From NCBI GenBank assembly GCA_900771305.1, contig CAAGNL010000483.1, forward strand, positions 1 through 18,607: DNA of 18,607 nucleotides, written 5' to 3'. The notes below the pieces were generated by a model that was given only the letters and a program-made list of their open reading frames with translations, made no database searches and was not told where the DNA came from. This document shows, in pieces, positions 1-7,453 of the stretch. Origin of the DNA: Kiritimatiellia bacterium. Lineage in GTDB: Bacteria; Verrucomicrobiota; Kiritimatiellia; RFP12; UBA1067. The first letter of the stretch is position 1. Every line of letters begins with the position of its first letter. Both the position numbers and the translations under genes were made by a program.

Positions 1-363
1 AACTACGCGCCGTCCCTCGACGTCCCCGTGAAGGGTCCGCTCAGCGTCATCCGTTCGTTCACCGAGCCCGATCTCGGTCGCGTGTGCAATGGCGGACCGC
101 TCACGATCGAGGTCCACGACAGCGCGTTCCGCGAGGCGGACGGTGTCGAGAAGGTGGCCCAGCTCGTGAAGTTCTTCGTCGACCGTGGCGGTCATCAGCT
201 GCAGATCAATGCCATCAACCGCGAGACACTCGTCGATGCCCAGAAGAATCCAGATCTCCATCGACACTTGATCGTTCGCGTGTGGGGCTGGAGCGGTTAT
301 TTCATCGAACTCGACAAGCCGTATCAAGACCAAGTGATCAAGCGCGTCGAACTTGCCGTCTGA
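1..363 (+). CDS. C-terminal end of a glycyl radical enzyme (PFL-like), 5' truncated
   Basis: The reading frame is open from base 1 to a TGA at 361-363, giving 120 residues of a family usually near 800 residues; the rest lies upstream of the window. The text around GGHQLQIN, ETLVDAQKNP and HRHLIVRV matches the C-terminal glycyl radical domain of pyruvate formate-lyase-like enzymes (diol dehydratases, choline or hydroxyproline lyases and relatives). The radical glycine should be Gly96 of the fragment, codon 286-288, in RVWGWSGYF. Most family members have RV(A/S/C)GY here, so Trp on both sides of the glycine is divergent. These are cytoplasmic, oxygen-sensitive enzymes that need a radical-SAM activase, and none is visible in the window. 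The substrate cannot be assigned because the active-site barrel is missing. tadA begins 11 bases after the stop. Confidence 0.85.
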   Translation, partial: NYAPSLDVPVKGPLSVIRSFTEPDLGRVCNGGPLTIEVHDSAFREADGVEKVAQLVKFFVDRGGHQLQINAINRETLVDAQKNPDLHRHLIVRVWGWSGYFIELDKPYQDQVIKRVELAV

Positions 364-373
364 GGCCGATGCC

Positions 374-910
374 ATGGTCGACGCGGCCTTTGACGAGTAC
401 TTCATGCGGATGGCCCTCCGCGAGGCCGAGAAGGCTTCGCAGGACGGTGAAGTTCCCACTGGCTGCATCATCGTGGAAGAACCCGAGGATCCTGCGCAGC
501 CTCCGTCGGGCGCACGGATTCTCGGTCGTGCCCACAACCAGTCGGAGATGCTTCAGGATGCAACTGCGCACGCCGAAATGCTTGCGCTCTCCGCGGCCTT
601 CCAGGCGAAGGGAAGTTGGCGTTTGACCGGCACGCGGCTCTATGTCACCAAGGAACCCTGCCCGATGTGCGCCGGTGCCATTATCCTCGCGCGCATCGGC
701 ACGGTCATTTGGGGGCTCTCCGATCCCAAACGCGGAGGAGGGAGCACGTTCCACATTTTCGACCATCCGGGGATCAATCATCATCCCCAGATCGTCACAG
801 GGATTCTCGAAGAGCCCTGCCGAACCGTCCTGGTCGACTTCTTTCGGCGGCGGCGGGCCGAGAAAGACACTGCGAAGCTTATGGAATCCGACAATAAGGA
901 ACACTCATGA
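374..910 (+). CDS. tadA: tRNA-specific adenosine deaminase TadA
   Basis: A zinc hydrolase that converts A34 to inosine in tRNA-Arg(ACG), in the cytoplasm. The 178-residue protein carries the deaminase signature: zinc ligands His66 (in AHAE), Cys96 and Cys99 (in PCPMC), and catalytic proton shuttle Glu68. The N-terminal FDEYFMRMALREAEKA and GEVPTG segments are typical of TadA. I chose the ATG at 374 over an in-frame TTG at 353 because TGAGG lies about 9 bases upstream and TadA proteins usually begin a few residues before the DEYFM motif. An insertion of about 10 residues, rich in Pro and Glu, sits after GCIIVEE, and the C-terminus is slightly extended and basic. The stop overlaps the next start as ATGA, so translation of the large secreted protein may be coupled to this housekeeping gene. 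A plain guanine or cytosine deaminase is less likely given the motif set. Confidence 0.9.
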   Translation: MVDAAFDEYFMRMALREAEKASQDGEVPTGCIIVEEPEDPAQPPSGARILGRAHNQSEMLQDATAHAEMLALSAAFQAKGSWRLTGTRLYVTKEPCPMCAGAIILARIGTVIWGLSDPKRGGGSTFHIFDHPGINHHPQIVTGILEEPCRTVLVDFFRRRRAEKDTAKLMESDNKEHS

Positions 911-3900
911 GGCGCCTTTTGCTTTGGGCGGGTGTAATGGCGACGGCCATTGCCTGCGCGGGAAATCGTCCCTATGAATTCACCGACGCAAACCGCACAA
1001 CCGACGACTATCCACCGTTGGTTGACTTCGAGCAGGAGGCAACCTGGCGGGTTTGCGTTCGTGGCGGTGCCGTGGCGGGGTTCGCGCGTGCACAGGATGA
1101 GCAGCTTTTCGGCGATTGGACCGGTCGTCTAAACTATCATGCGGATCCCGGGAGCGTCAAGCCCATCGTGGAGATCCGCGCGACGCGCGTGTTCCCCGTG
1201 CCCCCTGAATTCGACACCTGTACCTGCTGGATTCGAGGCACGAAGTTCGGACGAGGGGCGAATCGAGACCCGGAGACGCCGTCGCCGTTCCTGTCGATCA
1301 ATTTCATCCTTGCAGATGGATCGCGGCTATCCTTGCCGTTCACCAAGGTCGATTGGATGGGGTGGCAGCTCGTCAACAAGCGATTCTCGTCCGAGGAAAT
1401 CACCCGTCTCAAGGGGGCGACGTTCCTGGGGTTCTCCGTCTCGGGCGGCACGCAGAGCACGGACAGGGTGATCCACTTCGACAATTTCGCAATCTTCAAG
1501 GAAAAGCTCGAGGCCCTCTCGCTCCTCCCGCGGGCCAAGCGTAATCTGCGTCCGCTCGCCTTGGCCAACCAGGGACTTAACACGGGCGATGGGACGCTTG
1601 ATTTTCCGACCCGAGAGGAAACGATCCTGCCTGAGGGTGCCAGGGATATGCCGAAGGAGGGGGAGCCGCTCCCGCAATTCAACGGCGGCGCGCTGAAGGA
1701 GGCGGAACAGGCTGCGGCGAAGATTTCGGAACACCGAATCGGGCGTACGCTTGTCGTCGATGTCACGGCGGAAGCCGGTGAGGCGACCACCATTTGGACG
1801 GGATATCCAACCGAAGGAGAGGTCGTGGGGGCCATCGAGGTTCCGTTCCTGAACATTGGGAGCGGGAATCGCCGCATCCGCGTGGATATGCTGCGAATCG
1901 CGGGGCAGACCAACACCTGGTTCCGTCTCGCCATGTTCGACTGGTATCGGTCGAACGCCTCAAAGCTGGCCGGCATTCCCAGTCGCGTGAAGAATGCGGG
2001 GCCGTCGATGCTGGCGGACTACCAGCCGCTTACGGACGGCTCCTACAATGCGGTGAGTGAACGGATCTTCATCACGCTGAGTCCTCGTTTCGAAGACGTG
2101 CTGCCGACCATCGCGAATCCCAAATCACAATGGAAGCATGTCGCAGGACGCAAAGTCTGGCGCTCGCACGCGAGCTTCGACCGAGAACAGGACAAGAAGC
2201 TCTGGCAGGCCATCCACGACCACGGCATGCGGGAGATCCTGATTACGGATCACGAGACGATGTGGCGCACAGGCGGCGAGAGCTTCACGCTTCGCACGAA
2301 GACGGACCCCTTGAAGGGCGGCGACGAAGCCGAAAAGGAGTATTCGCGTTTTCTGCGCCACGAACTGGGCTTCTCATACGGTCCCTACAACAACTACGTC
2401 GAGTTCGCACCCGTGAACGAACACTGGAGCCGCGATCTCGCCTCACGCAGAGGCGATGGATCCTTCGTGCCCGCGTGGATGCGCTGCCATGGTCTCAAGC
2501 CCGCGGCGGCACCTGCGCTCTGCGAGAAGGTCGCACCAATCCTGAAGGAGAAGTTCGATTTTGACACGGCCTACTGCGATGTGCATACCGCAGTCGCACC
2601 CTGGCAGCTCGTCGACTTCGACGCGCGCGTGCCGGGCGCGGGAACGTTTTCCGAGACCTACTACGCCTACGGAGAAGTGCTGGAGCTGCAGAAACGCGCC
2701 TGGAATGGTCCGGTCTGGAGCGAAGGTTCCGTGCACTTCCTCTATGCGGGACTTGTCGACGGCAATTATGGACAGGACTGGGGTTACCGATGCGAGACGA
2801 AACCGTGGCTGGTCGATTTTGACCTTCGCAAAATCCATCCCCTTGAAGTGGATTTTGGCATGGGGTCGCTCTCGATGTTTGCCCCTGGTCGAAGTGATCT
2901 GGAGAAGACCTATTACCTGCCGAATGCGCCAACAAAGGAGGCGCTCACAAATCTTGTCGACAGATTCATCGGCTGCACGCTCGCGTTCGGACATTCGGGC
3001 TATCTCATTGCGGACTATCTCTACAATCCACCGAAGGCCTTTGGCGCGGCCTATGGCAAGCCTGGCGCTCAGTTGACGCTTACGGATGAGGGTTTCTCGA
3101 TTGCGATGAAGAGCTACTTCATGGTCCAGCAGATCGCCGCACGCTACACACAGACCGATGTGGACGAAATCCGCTATGTCGACGGGAATGGCCGTCTGCT
3201 GACGACGTCCGAAGCACTGGCCGCCGATGCTGTCAGACGCAATCAGGTATTGGTCCGCTACAAGGACGGAACCATCGTGCTTGTCAATGGAAACGAATCC
3301 GAGCGTCTGGTGGCCGATGTCGACGGGGTTCGCCATGATCTTCCGCCGTGCGGCTACCACGCCTGGACTGCAAACCGGGATGTCGTTGTGGCGAGCGACG
3401 ATCAAGGCGGAGCACGCGCCGACTACTGCGAGTCGCCCGACTACATCTACATCGATGGCCGCGGCAGAGACGTTGAGCGGCCGCGTGCCCGGGCGAAGGG
3501 GACTGCGGTCTGCCGTACGCTCACCAACGGATGGGAGGTCATCTCGCTGGGGGGCGAGACCTGCTCGTTCAATCTTGATGGAGAATGGAAAGTCGTCACG
3601 TTCAAGTCCGGAGAGTATAGGACCTTCCTGCCGGGCAAACCCAGGGCAACGGTTCGTGAGGAACCAATCGTGCTGCCAACGTATGGGTTCAGCGATCCAG
3701 ACCCCGTACCGAGCACGGAGGAGAAGCGCTATCCCTACTTCCGCTATGACGGCACGACGAACCAGCGCGAGCTCCGCACCTGGCGATCAGTCGTCCTCGA
3801 GAACCGCCGCGTGAAGGTGACCATGCTCCCCGAGATCGGCGGCAAGGTCTGGGGCGCCGTCGACAAGCAGACGGGCCGCGAGTTCCTCTACTTCAACCAC

Positions 3901-6114
3901 ACCGTCAAATTCCGCAACATCGCCATGCGGGGCCCCTGGTGCTCCGGTGGAATTGAATTCAACTTCGGCATCATGGGGCATTCGCCGACAACTGCTACAC
4001 CTGTGGACTGGTGCATCATGACCAATCGGGACGAAAGCGTGAGCTGCTTCGTCTCCGCCACCGAGTACATCAACCGCACGACGTGGCAGGTCGAAGTGCG
4101 CCTCCCGCCCGATTCCGATCACTTCTACACGCGCACGACGTGGTTCAACGGTTCCAACCTCCATCAACCCTACTACCAGTGGATGACGGCCGCCTATTCG
4201 GCACGTGGGAATCCCAAACTTTATTTCCCGGGATCGGCCTACATCGGCCATGATGGGGACTGGCACACATGGAACATAGACGGGAAGGGGCGGGATCTCT
4301 CGCGTTACGCGAACAATGCCTTTGGCCATTCGAAATCCTACCATGTAATCAACGGCGACAACCGGATGTTCGCCGTCTGGTGGCCGGATGCCGGATTCGG
4401 CTCCATCCACCAGAATGCCGTCTATGACAAGTATGGACGCAAGATCTGGCTCTGGGCGCTCTCCCGCGAAGGCGGTATCTGGGAGGATCTGCTCACCGAC
4501 ACGGACGGTCAATACGTTGAGCTGCAGAGTGGACGCGTCTTCAATCAGCCCCGCGGCACGACGTATCTGACGCCGTTCAAGCACCCGACATTCGCACCTG
4601 GCGCGACGGACACCTTCGATGAACGATGGGGAGTGGTCCGCGACGAGTCAAAGTTAATTGCCAAGTGCAATCCAACGAACTACGTGACGCGTCCGCTTGA
4701 GATGCCGAAGGACTTTGACTGGAAGTCCATGTATGGACACTACCTGCGCGGCGAGCAGGCCATTCGCGAACGCGACGACAAGGTTGGCGAGGCGGAGCTG
4801 CGCGAATGCCTGAAGATGGAGCCGAACTATGCGCCAGCGCTGACGGTTTTGGCCGGTCTCCAGGCGCGTCGCGGACGATACGCCGAGGTCCGCGAACTCT
4901 GCGCCCGCGCCCTGTCGATGAATACGTACGACGCGGCGGCGAATTACTATGACGCCCTTGCTGCATTGGCGCAGGATGATCTCGAGACGGCAAAGGAAAG
5001 GTTGGGGCTCGCCGCATTTTCTCCCGAATACAGAGCGTCCGCCTATGTTCTAATCGCGAAAGCGCGCATGCGCGGCGCACACTGGGACGAAGCCCGTGCG
5101 GCGGCAGACCGCTGTCTGCTCGCGAACCCTTCGAGCCCCGATGCGCTCCTCGTCCGAATCGCCTGTCTCCGCAAGACCGGGCACGTGCGCCAGGCAGAGG
5201 CGTCGGCAAAACTTGTCCTGACGCAGTGGCCGCTGTTCCATGGCGCAAAATTCGAACTCCAACTCCTGGGTAAGGCTGCGGGATTCAAGGATTCACTTCG
5301 CAACGAGCTTCCGCACCAGACCTTCCTCGAGCTCGGTTCCTGGTATGAGGAAGCTGGGCTCTACGAGGAGGCGCTTGAACTCTTCGGCTACGCTGCGAAC
5401 AAGCCCATTGCCCGCATTCGCGCGGCCGCGGCGAACAATTTCCTGGGCCGTCGCGACGCTGCATTGGCGGATCTGGAGGCGGCCTCCAGGCTTCAGGCCG
5501 GATTTGCCTATCCGTTCCGCCGTGAATCACGTGCGGCGCTTCTCTGGGCCATGGGGCAGCACGAATCCTGGAAGTTCCGCTATTGGGCGGCAGTCTTCCT
5601 TGCCGCGAACGGAGAAGTCGAAAAGGCCAGGAGCATGCTGTCCGTGATCCAGAACGCCGACGAGGACGTCTTCTATCTCTACCGTGCCTCATTGGAAAAA
5701 GGTGTGGCGCGCATGAAGGACCTCTACACCGCCAAGTCCCTCAATCCGTCCTGGCGCGTCTATCGCGACCTTGCCGCCCACTGGCTGGAAGAGAACGACG
5801 CCGAGCACATGCTTCGCGAAACCACCGAGGGCATCGCGAGGCATCCCCAGTCGAATCCGCTGCAGATGGCGCATGCGCGCGCGCTGGTGAACACGCGGCG
5901 TTTCAACGAGGCGGTCGAGTACCTTGAGACAATCCATGTTCTTCCGTCCGAGCACAAAGACAATGCGCACGCGATCTGGGTTGATGCGTGGAAGGGGATC
6001 GAAGCCGAAGCGAACGGACGCGGCGACAACGCCACCGCGGAAGTCGCCCGGGCTCGTGCCGCCGAATATCCGGAAAACCTCGGTGCGGGGAAACCCTTCT
6101 CCGATGAGGATTGA
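907..6114 (+). CDS. Exported GH-like / DUF5107 / TPR fusion protein
   Basis: A 1735-residue single ORF. It starts at the ATG overlapping the tadA stop, with AAGGA 6 bases upstream. Residues 1-19 form a signal peptide; TAIAC with Cys17 could be a lipobox, or signal peptidase I could cut after ACA. Visible modules follow. About 30-190 is a jelly-roll-like, possibly carbohydrate-binding region. About 260-350 is a second beta region. About 370-770 resembles the TIM barrel of alpha-galactosidase or GH101-like enzymes, with Asp558 (AYCDVHTA) and Glu606 (VWSEGSVHF) as my candidate catalytic pair. About 790-910 is a beta domain. At 914 the text REEPIVLPTYGF opens a DUF5107 domain (mutarotase-like fold, includes MLPEIGGKVWG near 973) that runs to about 1250. 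TPR-like helical repeats fill 1269 to about 1710. DUF5107-TPR proteins normally start at the 914-like point, so the N-terminal half looks like a fused second enzyme. Glycan hydrolysis is inferred; the substrate is unknown. Confidence 0.75.
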   Translation: MRRLLLWAGVMATAIACAGNRPYEFTDANRTTDDYPPLVDFEQEATWRVCVRGGAVAGFARAQDEQLFGDWTGRLNYHADPGSVKPIVEIRATRVFPVPPEFDTCTCWIRGTKFGRGANRDPETPSPFLSINFILADGSRLSLPFTKVDWMGWQLVNKRFSSEEITRLKGATFLGFSVSGGTQSTDRVIHFDNFAIFKEKLEALSLLPRAKRNLRPLALANQGLNTGDGTLDFPTREETILPEGARDMPKEGEPLPQFNGGALKEAEQAAAKISEHRIGRTLVVDVTAEAGEATTIWTGYPTEGEVVGAIEVPFLNIGSGNRRIRVDMLRIAGQTNTWFRLAMFDWYRSNASKLAGIPSRVKNAGPSMLADYQPLTDGSYNAVSERIFITLSPRFEDVLPTIANPKSQWKHVAGRKVWRSHASFDREQDKKLWQAIHDHGMREILITDHETMWRTGGESFTLRTKTDPLKGGDEAEKEYSRFLRHELGFSYGPYNNYVEFAPVNEHWSRDLASRRGDGSFVPAWMRCHGLKPAAAPALCEKVAPILKEKFDFDTAYCDVHTAVAPWQLVDFDARVPGAGTFSETYYAYGEVLELQKRAWNGPVWSEGSVHFLYAGLVDGNYGQDWGYRCETKPWLVDFDLRKIHPLEVDFGMGSLSMFAPGRSDLEKTYYLPNAPTKEALTNLVDRFIGCTLAFGHSGYLIADYLYNPPKAFGAAYGKPGAQLTLTDEGFSIAMKSYFMVQQIAARYTQTDVDEIRYVDGNGRLLTTSEALAADAVRRNQVLVRYKDGTIVLVNGNESERLVADVDGVRHDLPPCGYHAWTANRDVVVASDDQGGARADYCESPDYIYIDGRGRDVERPRARAKGTAVCRTLTNGWEVISLGGETCSFNLDGEWKVVTFKSGEYRTFLPGKPRATVREEPIVLPTYGFSDPDPVPSTEEKRYPYFRYDGTTNQRELRTWRSVVLENRRVKVTMLPEIGGKVWGAVDKQTGREFLYFNHTVKFRNIAMRGPWCSGGIEFNFGIMGHSPTTATPVDWCIMTNRDESVSCFVSATEYINRTTWQVEVRLPPDSDHFYTRTTWFNGSNLHQPYYQWMTAAYSARGNPKLYFPGSAYIGHDGDWHTWNIDGKGRDLSRYANNAFGHSKSYHVINGDNRMFAVWWPDAGFGSIHQNAVYDKYGRKIWLWALSREGGIWEDLLTDTDGQYVELQSGRVFNQPRGTTYLTPFKHPTFAPGATDTFDERWGVVRDESKLIAKCNPTNYVTRPLEMPKDFDWKSMYGHYLRGEQAIRERDDKVGEAELRECLKMEPNYAPALTVLAGLQARRGRYAEVRELCARALSMNTYDAAANYYDALAALAQDDLETAKERLGLAAFSPEYRASAYVLIAKARMRGAHWDEARAAADRCLLANPSSPDALLVRIACLRKTGHVRQAEASAKLVLTQWPLFHGAKFELQLLGKAAGFKDSLRNELPHQTFLELGSWYEEAGLYEEALELFGYAANKPIARIRAAAANNFLGRRDAALADLEAASRLQAGFAYPFRRESRAALLWAMGQHESWKFRYWAAVFLAANGEVEKARSMLSVIQNADEDVFYLYRASLEKGVARMKDLYTAKSLNPSWRVYRDLAAHWLEENDAEHMLRETTEGIARHPQSNPLQMAHARALVNTRRFNEAVEYLETIHVLPSEHKDNAHAIWVDAWKGIEAEANGRGDNATAEVARARAAEYPENLGAGKPFSDED

Positions 6115-6134
6115 CGTCACTTGGGAAATGATTC

Positions 6135-6142
6135 AAGAGGAG
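6135..6142 (+). promoter_or_regulatory. Shine-Dalgarno site that fixes the esterase start
   Basis: AAGAGGAG lies 6 bases before the ATG at 6149. It selects this start over longer in-frame possibilities reaching back to 5924, inside the upstream gene. The chosen start also puts a proper signal peptide at the N-terminus. Confidence 0.75.
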
Positions 6143-6148
6143 ACAACC

Positions 6149-7441
6149 ATGAAGAAGCTGACACTGAGTCTTGCCTTTTTCGCATCTATTCTGGCCGTTG
6201 CGCAGACCACGTTCAAGATCGAGGCGAACAAAGATGACTATCTCTACAAATGCGGCGAGACGGCGACGTTCACAGTGACGGCAGTGGGAACGAACGGACT
6301 CCCCGTCAAGACGGGAAGCGTGACTGCGTCTCTCGACAACTTCGGTCCGAAGAAGATTGGCAAAAGGTCAATCGACTTGGCCAGGGAGAATCCGTTTCAG
6401 ATGACAGGATCTCTGTCCGAGCCCGGATTCCTTCGTTTGTGCCTGGCCGGCAAGGACTGCAAAAACCAGGTCTTCGGCGTTGGCTACGAACCCGAAAAAC
6501 TTCAGAAGGGCTCACCTTCCCCGGAAGATTTCGATGAATTCTGGGCTGCGGCGAAAGCGAAACTTGCGAAGGAGGTTCCTCTGGATGCGCAGGTCGTGAG
6601 GATTCCAGAGCGCTGTACGGCTGAATTCGAGTTCTTCCGCATTTCGTTCGCGACCTTCGGTCGTCGCGTCTATGGCTATATGAGCGTGCCGACGGACAAG
6701 TCCCTTGCCCCCTACCCCGTCGACTTCCAGGTGGCGGCCGCCGGGTTTGGAGGCTGGACAAACAACATGGGCGGCAAGAAAGACGCCATCAGCGTCTTCT
6801 TCAGCGTCTATCCGTTCGAGCCCCACTGGAATTGGGATAAGATCGGCCTCAAGGCCAAGTATGACGAGTTGAACGCCCAAACGAAGGAAAAGTATGGTGT
6901 GGGCTACGCGACGAGCGGCATCTCCGAAAGTCGTGAGGCGTACTTCTTCTATCCCGTCCTGCTGGGCATCAACCGCGCTGTCGACTGGGTTGCCGCGCGT
7001 CCAGACGTGGACAAGACTCGCTTCCGCTATCAGGGCACATCGCAGGGGGGCGGCTTCGGATTCTATCTGACCGGCCTCAACCACTCCTTCACGCGCGCGG
7101 CGTTCTATGTGCCCGCGATCACGGACACGATGGGCTATCTCAGGGGACGCCAGAGCGGCTGGCCGCAGATCGTCGAGAACAACTCGTCGACGCCCGAAAA
7201 GCGCGCGATGGCCGAAAAGAACGCCCCCTACTTCGACGGGGCCAACTTCGCCGCGCGCATCCGCTGCCCCGTGCGCGTCGCCGTCGGGTTTGCCGATACG
7301 ACCTGTGCGCCCTGTGCCGTCTATGCCGCCTACAACGCGATTCCCGTGAAGGACAAGGGCATTGTCCACGGCATTGGCATGGGTCATGGCTGTTTCGGGA
7401 AGTTCTATTCTGAACTTGGCGCCTGGGTCGTTGGAAAATAG
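6149..7441 (+). CDS. Secreted acetyl xylan esterase-like hydrolase (CE7 / AXE1 family)
   Basis: A 430-residue alpha/beta hydrolase expected to remove acetyl groups from poly- or oligosaccharides. A signal peptide is clear (MKKLTLSLAFFASILAVA, probable cut before QT), so it acts outside the cytoplasm. Residues about 20-110 form a small beta-rich domain, and the AXE1 domain follows. The triad is visible: Ser298 in GTSQGGG, Asp383 in GFADTTCAPCAVYAAYN (the D-x-x-C-x-P block typical of CE7, here with Ala before Pro shifted), and His413 in GMGHGCF. The usual CE7 His context is NHHEGG-like, so this one is somewhat divergent, and so may be its substrate. It starts 34 bases after the fusion gene and ends 12 bases before the beta-helix gene, so it is surely in the same operon. 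It may deacetylate the glycan attacked by its neighbours. A cephalosporin-C-deacetylase-type activity is the usual alternative within the family. Confidence 0.85.
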   Translation: MKKLTLSLAFFASILAVAQTTFKIEANKDDYLYKCGETATFTVTAVGTNGLPVKTGSVTASLDNFGPKKIGKRSIDLARENPFQMTGSLSEPGFLRLCLAGKDCKNQVFGVGYEPEKLQKGSPSPEDFDEFWAAAKAKLAKEVPLDAQVVRIPERCTAEFEFFRISFATFGRRVYGYMSVPTDKSLAPYPVDFQVAAAGFGGWTNNMGGKKDAISVFFSVYPFEPHWNWDKIGLKAKYDELNAQTKEKYGVGYATSGISESREAYFFYPVLLGINRAVDWVAARPDVDKTRFRYQGTSQGGGFGFYLTGLNHSFTRAAFYVPAITDTMGYLRGRQSGWPQIVENNSSTPEKRAMAEKNAPYFDGANFAARIRCPVRVAVGFADTTCAPCAVYAAYNAIPVKDKGIVHGIGMGHGCFGKFYSELGAWVVGK

Positions 7442-7453
7442 GGAAAGTTCATC

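Noticed and set aside
353..373. TTG start for tadA giving 7 more residues
   Set aside because: It lies inside the radical-enzyme reading frame without a suitable RBS; ATG at 374 has TGAGG upstream and fits the family N-terminus.
5924..6148. Longer N-terminus for the esterase reading back into the fusion gene
   Set aside because: The extension is basic out-of-frame text, whereas ATG 6149 gives an SD site and a signal peptide.
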